In this document: positions 6,604-14,262 of the stretch, one piece after another
Numbering within the stretch: position 1 is the stretch's first letter
Layout of the letters: each line of letters starts with the position of its first letter
Assembly (NCBI GenBank): GCA_023261465.1
Contig: JAHFOW010000028.1
Location: 1-21,536, forward strand
DNA from: Planctomycetota bacterium
GTDB taxonomy: Bacteria; Planctomycetota; Brocadiia; Brocadiales; Brocadiaceae
Reading direction: 5' to 3'
DNA: 21,536 nt
Notes under the pieces: model-generated
What the model was told of the DNA's origin: nothing
The model's database searches: none
What the model saw: only the letters and a program-made list of their open reading frames with translations
Translations under genes and position numbers: made by a program

Positions 6604-6744
6604 AATTTCCCCCAAATCTAGTTAATATCAGGGATATCAAAATAAATTAAATATTTGATTATGTACGTTTTTGTCTTAAGAATAAATTCTCTGTGTGTTA
6701 AAAAAACCCGATGGTGTTAACGTTGCGGAATGAAAAAGTACACC
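6604..6744 (-). other. rpsD-rpoA spacer
   Basis: This is the longest gap in the ribosomal cluster (141 bases) and very AT-rich. It holds the rpoA Shine-Dalgarno. A seven-T run (6706-6700, minus) follows only a 3-bp CCG/CGG stem, too weak to call a terminator. I find no promoter with two good hexamers, only imperfect ones such as CATAAT. A 6-bp inverted repeat (ATCAAA/TTTGAT on the minus strand) is also present. Confidence 0.5.
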
Positions 6745-7371
6745 CTATTTCGAACACAATTCGACGATTAAATGCTCCTGCACAGGAACTGAAATATCAT
6801 CCCTAGAAGGAAGTTGAACCACTATACCTTCTTGGATATCTGGTCGAAACTCTAACCAAGCTGGAACGCCTCGACCTTTTACCAGTTCAATGCTAGCTTT
6901 TATAATATTTTGGCTTATCTCATGATTAGCCGATTTTACTACATCCCCAACTTTTACAAGGTAAGAAGGCATATCTACTTTTTTGTTATTTACAAGTATA
7001 TGACCATGTCTTATAACTTGCCTTGAGTTTTTTCTCGATGCTCCAAAAGATAGCAAATAAACAACGTTATCAAGTCTTCTTTCCAACATACCTAAAAGAT
7101 TTTCGCCTGTATTCCCCTTCTGCCTTTCAGCCTTGCTGAAATAGTTTTGAAACTGCCGTTCTAGTATCCCGTAGAAACGCTTGGCTTTCTGCTTTTCCCT
7201 GAATTGAATACCATATTTCGACAACTTGCCTCTTCCCCAGCTGGACTGACCAGGCGGATATTTTCTTCTCGTAATAGCACATTTTACCGTATCGCATCGT
7301 ATTCCTTTAAGAAAAAGCTTTTCACCTTCTCGCCTACACAATCTACACTGTGGACCTATATATCTTGCCAT
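6745..7371 (-). CDS. rpsD: 30S ribosomal protein S4, zinc-binding type
   Basis: A 208-residue S4, a primary 16S rRNA-binding protein that starts assembly of the 30S body. The N-terminus has four cysteines (Cys9, Cys12, Cys26, Cys31) in a zinc-finger arrangement, the C+ form. The S4 RNA-binding domain follows: ERRLDNVVYLLSFGASRKNSRQVIRHGHILVNNKKVDMPSYLVKVGD, about residues 96-142. Length is normal. The Shine-Dalgarno AAAGGA precedes ATG 7371 at normal spacing. In E. coli S4 represses the alpha operon by binding an mRNA pseudoknot near rpsM; I did not recognise such a structure here. Confidence 0.97.
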   Translation of the reverse strand: MARYIGPQCRLCRREGEKLFLKGIRCDTVKCAITRRKYPPGQSSWGRGKLSKYGIQFREKQKAKRFYGILERQFQNYFSKAERQKGNTGENLLGMLERRLDNVVYLLSFGASRKNSRQVIRHGHILVNNKKVDMPSYLVKVGDVVKSANHEISQNIIKASIELVKGRGVPAWLEFRPDIQEGIVVQLPSRDDISVPVQEHLIVELCSK

Positions 7372-7405
7372 ATGTTTCCTTTCTCAAACCTCGCCGTAAA
7401 CTTTA

Positions 7406-7786
7406 TTATACTCTTCGTTTCTTTCGTGGTCTACATCCATTGTGGGGAAGGGGTGTTACATCTTCTATTGCCCTTAAACTTAAACCTGATGTCTGAAGGG
7501 CCGTTATCGCTGACTCTCTGCCAGGGCCTGGCCCTTTCACCCTTATCTCAATTTCTTGTATACCATATTTTTTAGCTTTATCCGCAGCACTCGTAGCAGC
7601 CTTTTGTGCTGCAAAAGGAGTACTCTTGCGAGATCCTTTAAAACCAACTGTACCAGCACTTGCCCAGCAAATAGTCTCGCCATTTACATCAGATATCGTG
7701 ACATGCGTATTATTAAACGTTGACTTAATATTCACAATAGCACGAGTAACATTACGTCTTACTTTTTTCTTACTTGTCGCAGACAT
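7406..7786 (-). CDS. rpsK: 30S ribosomal protein S11
   Basis: A 126-residue S11, part of the platform of the small subunit, next to the E-site codon. The family pattern is clear: AIVNIKSTFNNTHVTISDVNG (16-36), WASAGTVGFKGSRKSTPFAAQ (41-61), VKGPGPGRESAITAL (83-97) and the C-terminal basic block DVTPLPHNGCRPRKKRRV. A Shine-Dalgarno (AAGGA) lies 11 bases before the ATG. Upstream, instead of rpsM as in other bacteria, lies a methyltransferase gene, with a 64-base gap between the two. Confidence 0.97.
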   Translation of the reverse strand: MSATSKKKVRRNVTRAIVNIKSTFNNTHVTISDVNGETICWASAGTVGFKGSRKSTPFAAQKAATSAADKAKKYGIQEIEIRVKGPGPGRESAITALQTSGLSLRAIEDVTPLPHNGCRPRKKRRV

Positions 7787-7850
7787 ACGTATTTACGTCC
7801 TTCTTAAATTAAAAATAATTAGCGTTTAAGTTTACCAGAAAAGTAACAAA

Positions 7851-8654
7851 TTAAAAAGTTTCTTTTTCAAAAAAATCTTTAAGAACGAACTCCGTGTTAA
7901 ACATCTCGTCTAGCTTTTCGTATTTATCCATATTAAATTTAGAAATGCCCTTTTTCTTACGTGCAATAATCATTAAATTTTTTGGCGTATACTTTGGAGA
8001 AGTTACTTCGACAAGTTTCACAATATAACCAGCCCCTGAAAGAAACTGCGCTCTTAATGCCTCTGTTAGTATATCCGCAAATCTATATCGTAAAAGCCCA
8101 AAGTCAGTAAGATCAACTAAAGGGTGTCCGGACTTTAGCCGATTCCTTATCTGATTTTCACAACAAGGAACAACGATAATATATTTTGCATCTAATTTAA
8201 TACCCTTTGCTATCGTTTCATCAGTCGCAATATCACATGCATGAAGGGCTATGACGAGATCAACGGGCTTGTCAAGCTGAACATCGATAATTCTGCTTGA
8301 AATAAAATGCATGTTATCATAACCAAGAATATCTCTAATACTATTACATTTCTCAACTAAAATTTCATTTGTATCAACACCATAAAAAAAGGCATTAATA
8401 GTTAAATGCCTTCTAAAATAGTCATTCATAACAAACGATAAATATGACTTGCCGCATGAACAGTCAAGGAAAACAACTTCCCTATCACAAGGTAACGATT
8501 CGATTATTTGTAATACTTGATCAATAAACCCAACTACTTCCTTAAACTTTTTTAACTCGCGCTCATCGTTACCTTGCTCAATATTTAACGATAACGCTTG
8601 TAACAACTCCGTCCTTGTTTTTATATAATTTCCAATAGCTTCTCTTTGTTCCAT
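7851..8654 (-). CDS. Class I SAM-dependent methyltransferase (Methyltransf_32-like) inserted in the alpha operon
   Basis: A 267-residue protein with a Rossmann methyltransferase core. Motif I is VFLDCSCGKSYLSF (61-74). An acidic ribose-binding position follows at GVDTNE (92-97). Further on are DLVIALHACDIATDE (132-146) and VPCCENQI (162-169), then a C-terminal strand region VEVTSPKYTPKNLMIIA (216-231). The ALHACDxATD/PCC combination is what I know from the Methyltransf_32 group (GSTCD- and METTL25-like proteins and bacterial relatives), whose substrates are mostly undefined. The first ~55 residues form a charged helical lead. There is no good Shine-Dalgarno, and a hairpin-forming inverted repeat lies just upstream. 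Its place between rpsM and rpsK suggests co-transcription with ribosomal genes; a ribosomal RNA or protein substrate is inference only. Confidence 0.85.
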   Translation of the reverse strand: MEQREAIGNYIKTRTELLQALSLNIEQGNDERELKKFKEVVGFIDQVLQIIESLPCDREVVFLDCSCGKSYLSFVMNDYFRRHLTINAFFYGVDTNEILVEKCNSIRDILGYDNMHFISSRIIDVQLDKPVDLVIALHACDIATDETIAKGIKLDAKYIIVVPCCENQIRNRLKSGHPLVDLTDFGLLRYRFADILTEALRAQFLSGAGYIVKLVEVTSPKYTPKNLMIIARKKKGISKFNMDKYEKLDEMFNTEFVLKDFFEKETF

Positions 8655-8676
8655 ATGTTCATTTTAATAACTTCTT

Positions 8677-8700
8677 ATAAGCATAACAACACATGCTTAT
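8677..8700. repeat. Inverted repeat at the rpsM-methyltransferase junction
   Basis: ATAAGCAT (8677-8684) and ATGCTTAT (8693-8700) are perfect complements around an 8-base loop. The repeat overlaps the rpsM stop codon and ends 22 bases before the methyltransferase ATG (minus strand). No T-tract follows it, so it is not an intrinsic terminator. It could be an mRNA stability or translation-control hairpin, or a footprint of the gene insertion. Confidence 0.6.
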
Positions 8701-9074
8701 TTTGCATCCCCTTTCTTGCCGGCCACTGTTTTTTTACGCCCTTTTCTGGTGCGTGCGTTTGTTTTGGTTCTTTGACCTCTTACAGGTAAACCAACTTTAT
8801 GTCGACTTCCCCGATAGCAGGCAATACTCTTCAAACGGTTAATATTTTGTATTTCTTGCCTACGCAGATGCCCTTCGATAGAAAAATTCTTTTCTATATA
8901 CGTACCCAGAGCACTCAATTGATCTTCGTGTATATCTTTCGCACGAGTGTTTTCATCTATTTTTAAATCTTTCAATATCTTTCGAGACATAGATTTACCA
9001 ATTCCATAAAGGTACGTTAACGCAATCACAATCCTTTTATCTGCGGGTATGTCATTACCAGCGATTCGTGGCAT
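8697..9074 (-). CDS. rpsM: 30S ribosomal protein S13
   Basis: A 125-residue S13 of the 30S head, contacting the P-site tRNA and forming bridges to the large subunit. Typical features: MPRIAGNDIPADKRIVIALTYLYGIG (1-26), the helical middle ending in EGHLRRQEIQNINRLKSIACYRGSRHKVGLPVRGQRTKTNARTRKG (67-112), and a basic tail that threads between tRNAs. The Shine-Dalgarno AAAGGA lies 8 bases before ATG 9074. It is first in the alpha-type block here, after rpmJ, and is followed by the inserted methyltransferase gene rather than by rpsK. Confidence 0.97.
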   Translation of the reverse strand: MPRIAGNDIPADKRIVIALTYLYGIGKSMSRKILKDLKIDENTRAKDIHEDQLSALGTYIEKNFSIEGHLRRQEIQNINRLKSIACYRGSRHKVGLPVRGQRTKTNARTRKGRKKTVAGKKGDAK

Positions 9075-9104
9075 TCATCAATTCCTTTCTCAATATATAA
9101 AAAA

Positions 9105-9218
9105 CTATCCCTGTCTTTGCTTATGACGGGGATTTGAACAAATCACACGAACAACATTTTTTCTTCTAACAATTTTGCAATTTTCACAAATTCGTTTTAC
9201 AGAAGAACGGACCTTCAT
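9105..9218 (-). CDS. rpmJ: 50S ribosomal protein L36, zinc-ribbon type
   Basis: A 37-codon gene, starting ATG at 9218 and ending TAG at 9105. The protein begins MKVRSSVKRICENCK and ends SNPRHKQRQG. Cys11, Cys14, Cys27 and His32 form the C+ zinc site of L36, a small protein that stabilises 23S rRNA late in 50S assembly. The Shine-Dalgarno AGGA lies nine bases upstream. Length (37-38) and position between infA and rpsM are as in most bacteria. Confidence 0.95.
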   Translation of the reverse strand: MKVRSSVKRICENCKIVRRKNVVRVICSNPRHKQRQG

Positions 9219-9255
9219 ATTTAACCATCCTATGTAAAAAGTCTTTTTAAGTATT

Positions 9256-9474
9256 TTAAACCTGTCTGTAAATTATTCTACCTTTATCAAGGTCATATGG
9301 AGACATCTCAATTGTCACCTTATCACCAGGCAGTATTTTTATAAAGTGCATCCGCATCTTCCCCGAAACATGCGCAAGTACCCTATGTCCATTCTGCAAC
9401 TCTACCCAGAACATTGCATTTGGAAGTGCCTCTTTAACCGTTGCTTCTACTCTTATTGGTTCCTCTTTTGACAT
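9256..9474 (-). CDS. infA: Translation initiation factor IF-1
   Basis: A 72-residue single OB-fold protein that occupies the 30S A site during initiation. Recognisable pattern: MSKEEPIRVEATVKEALPNAMFWVELQNGH (1-30), VLAHVSGKMRMHFIKILPGDKV (32-53) and MSPYDLDKGRIIYRQ (57-71), full length and typical. The Shine-Dalgarno is weak: the best G-rich stretch (AGGG) lies 15 bases before the ATG, just after the map stop. It may depend on coupling to map, which ends 22 bases upstream. Confidence 0.96.
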   Translation of the reverse strand: MSKEEPIRVEATVKEALPNAMFWVELQNGHRVLAHVSGKMRMHFIKILPGDKVTIEMSPYDLDKGRIIYRQV

Positions 9475-9496
9475 TATATTTCTTTGTTAACCCTAT

Positions 9497-10249
9497 TTAT
9501 AGAGTTAAAATCTCTGCTCCATTTTCTGTAACAACAATTGTATGTTCAAAATGAGCAGATAATCTTCTATCTCTTGTCACTACAGTCCATTTATTATTTA
9601 ATACATCTGTGTCACATTTTCCCATACATATCATAGGTTCGATTGCAATCGTTACCCCAGGCATCAATATTTCATCTGCTTCTAAAAGTGATTTGCTTAC
9701 AAAATTCGGCACTTGAGGATCTTCATGCATGCATCTCCCGATCCCATGTCCGGTGTAATTTCTAATAATAGAATAATTATTTTTTTCAACATAATCTTGT
9801 ATAGTACGCGATATCAATGAAAGTTTCTCATATGCCTTCAAAACATTTATAGCCAAATATAACGATTTTTCACATACTTCTAAAAGATTTTTTGCATCTT
9901 CGGAAATTTTTCCAATCGGAATAGTCAAAGCAGCATCTGCAACGTACTTTTTATACTTAACTCCAACATCAACACTCAGAATGTCGCCTTCCCTTAATCT
10001 TCTCTGACTGGGTATACCGTGCACCACTTCTTCATTTATCGATGTACATATACTTTTCGGAAAGCCCCTGTACCCTTTAAAAACAGGTATTCCACCTTTG
10101 TTTATTATATATCTCTCAATCTCAGTGTTTATATGTTCTGTAGTAACATCTCTTAGGGCAACTTCTTTAGCAAGATTTAATGCACCCGCTACTATCTTAC
10201 CTGCCTCTCGCATTAATTCGATTTCCCGATGTGATTTCCTAACTATCAA
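9497..10249 (-). CDS. map: Methionine aminopeptidase, type I
   Basis: A 250-residue metalloprotease that removes the N-terminal Met from nascent proteins. All five metal ligands can be placed: Asp94 (LSVDVGV), Asp105 (VADAALT), His168 (YTGHGIG), Glu204 (AIEPM) and Glu235 (AHFEHTI). His78 in VVHGIP is the conserved substrate-side His. No zinc-finger N-terminal extension is present, so it is the short type Ia form. The start is TTG at 10249, preceded by AAGGA at 9-base spacing. It follows adk with a 42-base gap that holds nothing recognisable. The secY-adk-map-infA order is standard. Confidence 0.97.
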   Translation of the reverse strand: MIVRKSHREIELMREAGKIVAGALNLAKEVALRDVTTEHINTEIERYIINKGGIPVFKGYRGFPKSICTSINEEVVHGIPSQRRLREGDILSVDVGVKYKKYVADAALTIPIGKISEDAKNLLEVCEKSLYLAINVLKAYEKLSLISRTIQDYVEKNNYSIIRNYTGHGIGRCMHEDPQVPNFVSKSLLEADEILMPGVTIAIEPMICMGKCDTDVLNNKWTVVTRDRRLSAHFEHTIVVTENGAEILTL

Positions 10250-10291
10250 ATTTTAAAATCCTTCAACTTATTCTACATATATTTACTTTTT

Positions 10292-10945
10292 TTAAAGCGA
10301 AGAGCGACACAATACATCTAAAATATTTTTTGTTATTGCTTCTATGTTATTCTCACATGATATCTCTTTAAGAATCCCATTCTTTCTGTAATACCTAACC
10401 AAGTCTTCAGTCTGATCTCGGTATACCCTCAATCGCTCTAAAATAGTCTCTGGTTTATCATCAGAACGCTGATTTAATTTTCCACCACATTTATCACAAA
10501 TACCATTTCTCAGAGATGGAACATAAGATACGTGATAGTTAGCTCCACAACCGCTACAAATCCTTCTGCCAGAAAGCCGTTTTACAATACTTTCTTTTGA
10601 AGCAGTCATATAAATAACTATATCTATTTTATTATTAAGACCAAGCAACATTTCATCTAAAACCCTTGCTTGTGCAAGGGTCCTAGGAAACCCATCAAGG
10701 ATAAAACCACTGGTACAATCATTTTTTAAAATGCGGTCTTTAATTATATCAACAACTATCAGATCAGGTACCAGCAATCCCTTTTCAATATATCCATTTG
10801 CTTTCACTCCTACACTTGTTCCACTTTCAACAGCCTCTCTTAACAAGTTACCTGATGAGATATGTGGCAAATTCTTCTTCTTCGATATCATTCCCGCTTG
10901 AGTACCCTTACCTGCGCCAGGAGGACCTAACAAAACGATCCTCAT
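10292..10945 (-). CDS. adk: Adenylate kinase with zinc-type lid
   Basis: A 217-residue long-type adenylate kinase, catalysing ATP + AMP to 2 ADP in the cytoplasm. Visible: P-loop GPPGAGKGT (7-15), ISSGNLLRE (AMP site, 29-37), LDGFPRTLAQ (83-92), and the lid (~126-163) with Cys130, Cys133, Cys150 and Cys153, a four-Cys zinc site as in Gram-positive and thermophilic enzymes rather than the hydrogen-bonded lid of E. coli. QRSDD and ERLRVYRDQT follow. The ATG overlaps the secY stop (ATGA), so translation is coupled. Confidence 0.97.
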   Translation of the reverse strand: MRIVLLGPPGAGKGTQAGMISKKKNLPHISSGNLLREAVESGTSVGVKANGYIEKGLLVPDLIVVDIIKDRILKNDCTSGFILDGFPRTLAQARVLDEMLLGLNNKIDIVIYMTASKESIVKRLSGRRICSGCGANYHVSYVPSLRNGICDKCGGKLNQRSDDKPETILERLRVYRDQTEDLVRYYRKNGILKEISCENNIEAITKNILDVLCRSSL

Positions 10946-12324
10946 CCCATTCTACCCCTTATCCTGGCACCGCCACTCAAAAAACCGCTATACTGCCTCA
11001 TTATCATATGTGATTCTATGCGTTGAACCATATCAAGTGCTACACCTACTATAATAAGCAATCCTGTTCCGCCATAAAAACCAGCTATCGCGCGATTCAA
11101 TTCAAATCCACCAGCGACAAGTTTTGGTAAAATTGCTATCAACGCTAAAAACGCAGCTCCCGCAAGCGTAATCTTTCCCATAATTCCTTCCAGATATTCA
11201 GCAGTCCTTTGACCAGGTCTAATACCAGGAATGAAACTACCGTAATCTTTCATATTGTTTGACATTTCTTTTGGATTAAACTGAATTGCTGTCCAGAAAT
11301 AACAGAAAAAAGTTATGAGCATTATATAAAGTATAACATAGATAACCCCACCTTGGAGTACCTCAGATAACCGAGAGGTAATCCAATAACCTGCACTTCC
11401 AGGTTCAAGTCTAACCTGTATGCCTTGCATAATTGCTGCTGGAAAAATCAACAATGATTGAGCAAATATTATAGGCATAACCCCTGCTTGGTTCACGCGA
11501 AGCGGCAAAAAATGCCTCTGCCCACCGTAAACTTTCCGGCCGCGAGTATGTTTTGCCTGTTGTACAGGTATTCTTCTTTGTCCCTGTGTAATATACACCA
11601 CACCACCAACTATTGCCAAAAACATCGCGATTAAAATAATTAATTTAACAATACCCATCTCATGCTCAGACGGTGTTACAGAGAACGTAAAATTTTGAGC
11701 TACTTGAGAAAAGGCTAATGGCAAGCGATCTATAATACCAACCATAATTACAATCGATATCCCATTCCCGATACCATATTCTTCAATCTGCTCACCTATC
11801 CACATAAGAGTCAACGTTCCTGTAGTCAAAAGAAGGGCAGCCATCATTTGGAAAGTAACACCCTGAATATATACAGGAACAACAGGCATTCCGTTAAATT
11901 CTACAGTATAAAGTGTACGAGTCATTATAAATGACTGAAATAAGCACAAACCAACAGTAGCGAGGCGCGTATATTGATTAATTTTCTTTCTACCCGCATC
12001 GCCCTCTTTTTGTAATTTTTCCAAATAAGGAATAACACCAACCAGAAGTTGAAAAATAATAGATGCACTAATATAAGGCATAACGCCCAAACCAAAAATA
12101 GCACCAGATGTTAAGGCACCACCGGCAAACATATCGACTAAACCTAGTAATTGACCGACACCACCTTGCGAAAATTGTCCAAAATAAGATTTTAATACTG
12201 TTGTATCAATCCCTGGTATCGGTATGTATGCCCCTACCCTGCACAACGCAATTAAACCAATGGTAATCAGCACCTTCTTGCGTAATTCTGGAATCCTAAA
12301 TATATTTCCAAATTGCTCAATCAT
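10942..12324 (-). CDS. secY: Protein translocase channel subunit SecY
   Basis: A 460-residue inner-membrane protein with about ten hydrophobic segments, the pore of the SecYEG translocon. Family motifs: an N-terminal helix with RVGAYIPIPGID (29-40), the plug region GGVGQLLGLVDMFAGGAL (54-71), FGLGVMPYISASIIFQLL (77-94), QRRIPVQQAKHTRGRKVYGG (cytosolic loop, ~253-272), and MKDYGSFIPGIRPGQRTAEYL, the C5 loop, where SecA and ribosome bind. The C-terminus is GGARIRGRMG. The Shine-Dalgarno AAAGG lies 7 bases before ATG 12324. It overlaps rplO upstream and adk downstream by 4 bp each, so it lies inside a coupled run. Confidence 0.98.
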   Translation of the reverse strand: MIEQFGNIFRIPELRKKVLITIGLIALCRVGAYIPIPGIDTTVLKSYFGQFSQGGVGQLLGLVDMFAGGALTSGAIFGLGVMPYISASIIFQLLVGVIPYLEKLQKEGDAGRKKINQYTRLATVGLCLFQSFIMTRTLYTVEFNGMPVVPVYIQGVTFQMMAALLLTTGTLTLMWIGEQIEEYGIGNGISIVIMVGIIDRLPLAFSQVAQNFTFSVTPSEHEMGIVKLIILIAMFLAIVGGVVYITQGQRRIPVQQAKHTRGRKVYGGQRHFLPLRVNQAGVMPIIFAQSLLIFPAAIMQGIQVRLEPGSAGYWITSRLSEVLQGGVIYVILYIMLITFFCYFWTAIQFNPKEMSNNMKDYGSFIPGIRPGQRTAEYLEGIMGKITLAGAAFLALIAILPKLVAGGFELNRAIAGFYGGTGLLIIVGVALDMVQRIESHMIMRQYSGFLSGGARIRGRMG

Positions 12325-12767
12325 GATATGACCTTTACTTCTCCCCCTGCTGCTTTAATTTTTTCTATAGCAGATTTACTAAACTTATGAGCTGTTACTG
12401 TCAAAGAATTCGTAATTTCTCCATCCCCTAAAACCTTAACGCCATCTAACACGTTCTTAACAATTCCCGCTTCTTTTAGTTTATCTATATCAACCTGTGT
12501 ACCCATTTCAAAACAAACAAAATCGCTAATATTAACAATCGCGTATCTCTTCTTAAATAATGCGTTATTAAATCCTCTTTTGGGGAGTCGTCTAAACAAC
12601 GGGGTCTGTCCGCCTTCAAACTGTACACTTGTTTCATTACCAGACCTAGCAGTTGCGCCTTTACCGCCCCTACAGGAAGTCTTTCCCATCCCTGAACCCC
12701 TGCCGCGTCCAACCCTTTTCTTATATTTTCTTTTTGATGGTATAGCCTTTATATCATTAAGATTCAT
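12321..12767 (-). CDS. rplO: 50S ribosomal protein L15
   Basis: A 148-residue L15, a late 50S assembly protein with a long basic N-terminal extension that penetrates rRNA. Diagnostic: KKRVGRGRGSGMGKTSCRGGKG (17-38), then FEGGQTPLFRRLPKRGFNN (50-68), and a globular C-terminus ending VTAHKFSKSAIEKIKAAGGEV. Its start overlaps the rpsE stop (ATGA), so there is no space for rpmD (L30), which lies between these genes in E. coli. Its stop overlaps the secY start. Confidence 0.97.
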   Translation of the reverse strand: MNLNDIKAIPSKRKYKKRVGRGRGSGMGKTSCRGGKGATARSGNETSVQFEGGQTPLFRRLPKRGFNNALFKKRYAIVNISDFVCFEMGTQVDIDKLKEAGIVKNVLDGVKVLGDGEITNSLTVTAHKFSKSAIEKIKAAGGEVKVIS

Positions 12768-13252
12768 TCGACTTTAACTCCCCTTAATTTTCCGACCTGG
12801 TCTTTTGTCCTTAAAGATTGTAATCCCGTTAATGTCGCTTTTACCACATTAAGAGGATTCCTGGACCCATAACACTTTGTTAATATATTTTTTATTCCAG
12901 CAGACTCAAGCACAGCACGCGCCGAAGCGCCAGCTTTGATTCCGGTTCCAGATTGAGCTGGCTTCAAGAAGATTTTGGCAGCTTTATATTCTCCCCATAT
13001 TTCATGAGGTATGGTATCTCCAATTAACGATATACTGACAATTTGTTTTTTTGCTTCTTTTACAGCTTTGTTTACGGCGTTAGGTACTTCACGAGCCTTA
13101 CCAAAACCAACACCCACTTTTCCCTTTTTATCACCAACAACAACAAGGGCACTAAAACTCATAGATTTACCACCCTTTGTAACCGTTGTACATCGGTTTA
13201 TACGAACGACCGTTTCTTCAAGATTTACAGGTTCTTCTAACAAACGTGCCAA
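12764..13252 (-). CDS. rpsE: 30S ribosomal protein S5
   Basis: A 162-residue S5, near the mRNA entry channel and involved in decoding fidelity. Features: the N-terminal double-stranded-RNA-binding domain with VVRINRCTTVTKGGKSMSFSALVVVGDKKGKVGVGFGKA (15-53), then the C-terminal domain with PAQSGTGIKAGASARAVLESAGI (98-120) and GSRNPLNVVKATLTGL (129-144). The start is TTG at 13252, six bases after AAGGAG; no in-frame ATG precedes the first conserved residues. The stop overlaps rplO. A 27-base gap separates it from rplR. Confidence 0.97.
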   Translation of the reverse strand: MARLLEEPVNLEETVVRINRCTTVTKGGKSMSFSALVVVGDKKGKVGVGFGKAREVPNAVNKAVKEAKKQIVSISLIGDTIPHEIWGEYKAAKIFLKPAQSGTGIKAGASARAVLESAGIKNILTKCYGSRNPLNVVKATLTGLQSLRTKDQVGKLRGVKVE

Positions 13253-13279
13253 GCGAATCTCCTTGTCAAAAACCAGACA

Positions 13280-13648
13280 TTAAAAACTCAAATTGTTCTT
13301 TCTTGCACTTTCAGCCAAGGCTTTTACCCTTCCGTGATATTTGTAGCCACCTTTGTCAAATACCACTTTTACGATACCAATCTTCAGCGCCTCTTCAGCA
13401 ACTTTTTTTCCCACAAGTTCAGCAGCTTTTACATTTCCACCATAAGTCAACTGCGACCGTATTTCAGGAGTTTGCGTTGATACAGCAACCAAAGTCTTAC
13501 CATCAACATCATTGATAATCTGGCAGTAAATATGCTTCAGACTCCTATATACGTTTAGTCGAGGCCTATCTTCATTTCCGTTTACCTTTCGTCTTATCCT
13601 AAGATGTCGCCTTGTTCTTTTTCTTAATTTTTCTTTTATATGATCCAT
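13280..13648 (-). CDS. rplR: 50S ribosomal protein L18
   Basis: A 122-residue L18, which with L5 binds 5S rRNA and joins it to the central protuberance. Typical pattern: RRHLRIRRKVNGNEDRPRLNVYRSLKHIYCQIINDVDGKTLVAVST (13-58), KAAELVGKKVAEEALKIGI (74-92), and the end VVFDKGGYKYHGRVKALAESARKNNLSF. Length is normal. The Shine-Dalgarno AAGG is weak and about 10 bases upstream. Confidence 0.97.
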   Translation of the reverse strand: MDHIKEKLRKRTRRHLRIRRKVNGNEDRPRLNVYRSLKHIYCQIINDVDGKTLVAVSTQTPEIRSQLTYGGNVKAAELVGKKVAEEALKIGIVKVVFDKGGYKYHGRVKALAESARKNNLSF

Positions 13649-13671
13649 ATCCCAAACCTTAATTATTAATA

Positions 13672-14235
13672 TTATGCAGCGCCGGATGCGAATGCCTTGC
13701 CGGACTTTCTTCTTATTACCTCATTCTCATATTTAATACCCATACCTTTGTAAGGTTCCGGAGGTTTCTTTGATCTAATAGCAGCAGAAAACTCTCCAAC
13801 TACTTGCTTATCAGGTCCAGAAATTGTCATCTTAACAGGATTCGTTGGGTTGTTAATACTTACTTTTATACCACTTGGAATTTCCATGTTAACGGGGTGT
13901 GTGTATCCGAGAGATAATAGAAGATCTTTACCCTGCACCTTTGCAGTATATCCAAGGCCTATTATTTCTAAATTTTTAAAAAATCCTGTTGTAACACCAA
14001 CTACCATGTTCGATATGAGGGCACGTGTAAGCCCATATAAAGCCCTTTGCAACTTTTGTCCTGAATTGCTTTTCACTATAATCTGTTTATCGCGCGTATT
14101 AAGTTCCACGTCAATATCCGGGTGAAAATTCATACTTAATTTCCCTTTTGGTCCTTCAACGTTCACTGTTTTACCGGAAACCGTTGCCTTAACATCGTTC
14201 GGAATTCTTACAGGTTGCTTACCTATTCGTGACAT
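13672..14235 (-). CDS. rplF: 50S ribosomal protein L6
   Basis: A 187-residue L6 with two tandem alpha-beta domains, located near the factor-binding stalk base. Motifs: MSRIGKQPVRIPNDVKATVSGKTVNVEGPKGKLS (1-34), the mid-domain LEIIGLGYTAKVQGKDLLLSLGYTHPV (88-114), and the C-terminal signature SGPDKQVVGEFSAAIRSKKPPEPYKGMGIKYENEVIRRKSGKA (139-181). A GAGGGA Shine-Dalgarno lies at good spacing. It is full length, in the normal rpsH-rplF-rplR order. Confidence 0.97.
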   Translation of the reverse strand: MSRIGKQPVRIPNDVKATVSGKTVNVEGPKGKLSMNFHPDIDVELNTRDKQIIVKSNSGQKLQRALYGLTRALISNMVVGVTTGFFKNLEIIGLGYTAKVQGKDLLLSLGYTHPVNMEIPSGIKVSINNPTNPVKMTISGPDKQVVGEFSAAIRSKKPPEPYKGMGIKYENEVIRRKSGKAFASGAA

Positions 14236-14262
14236 ATTTATCCCTCTAACTATATATATTAT

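Noticed and set aside
6700..6728. Possible terminator between rpsD and rpoA
   Set aside because: A T-run is present, but the stem is only 3 bp (CCG/CGG) with a long loop, so it is not a credible intrinsic terminator.
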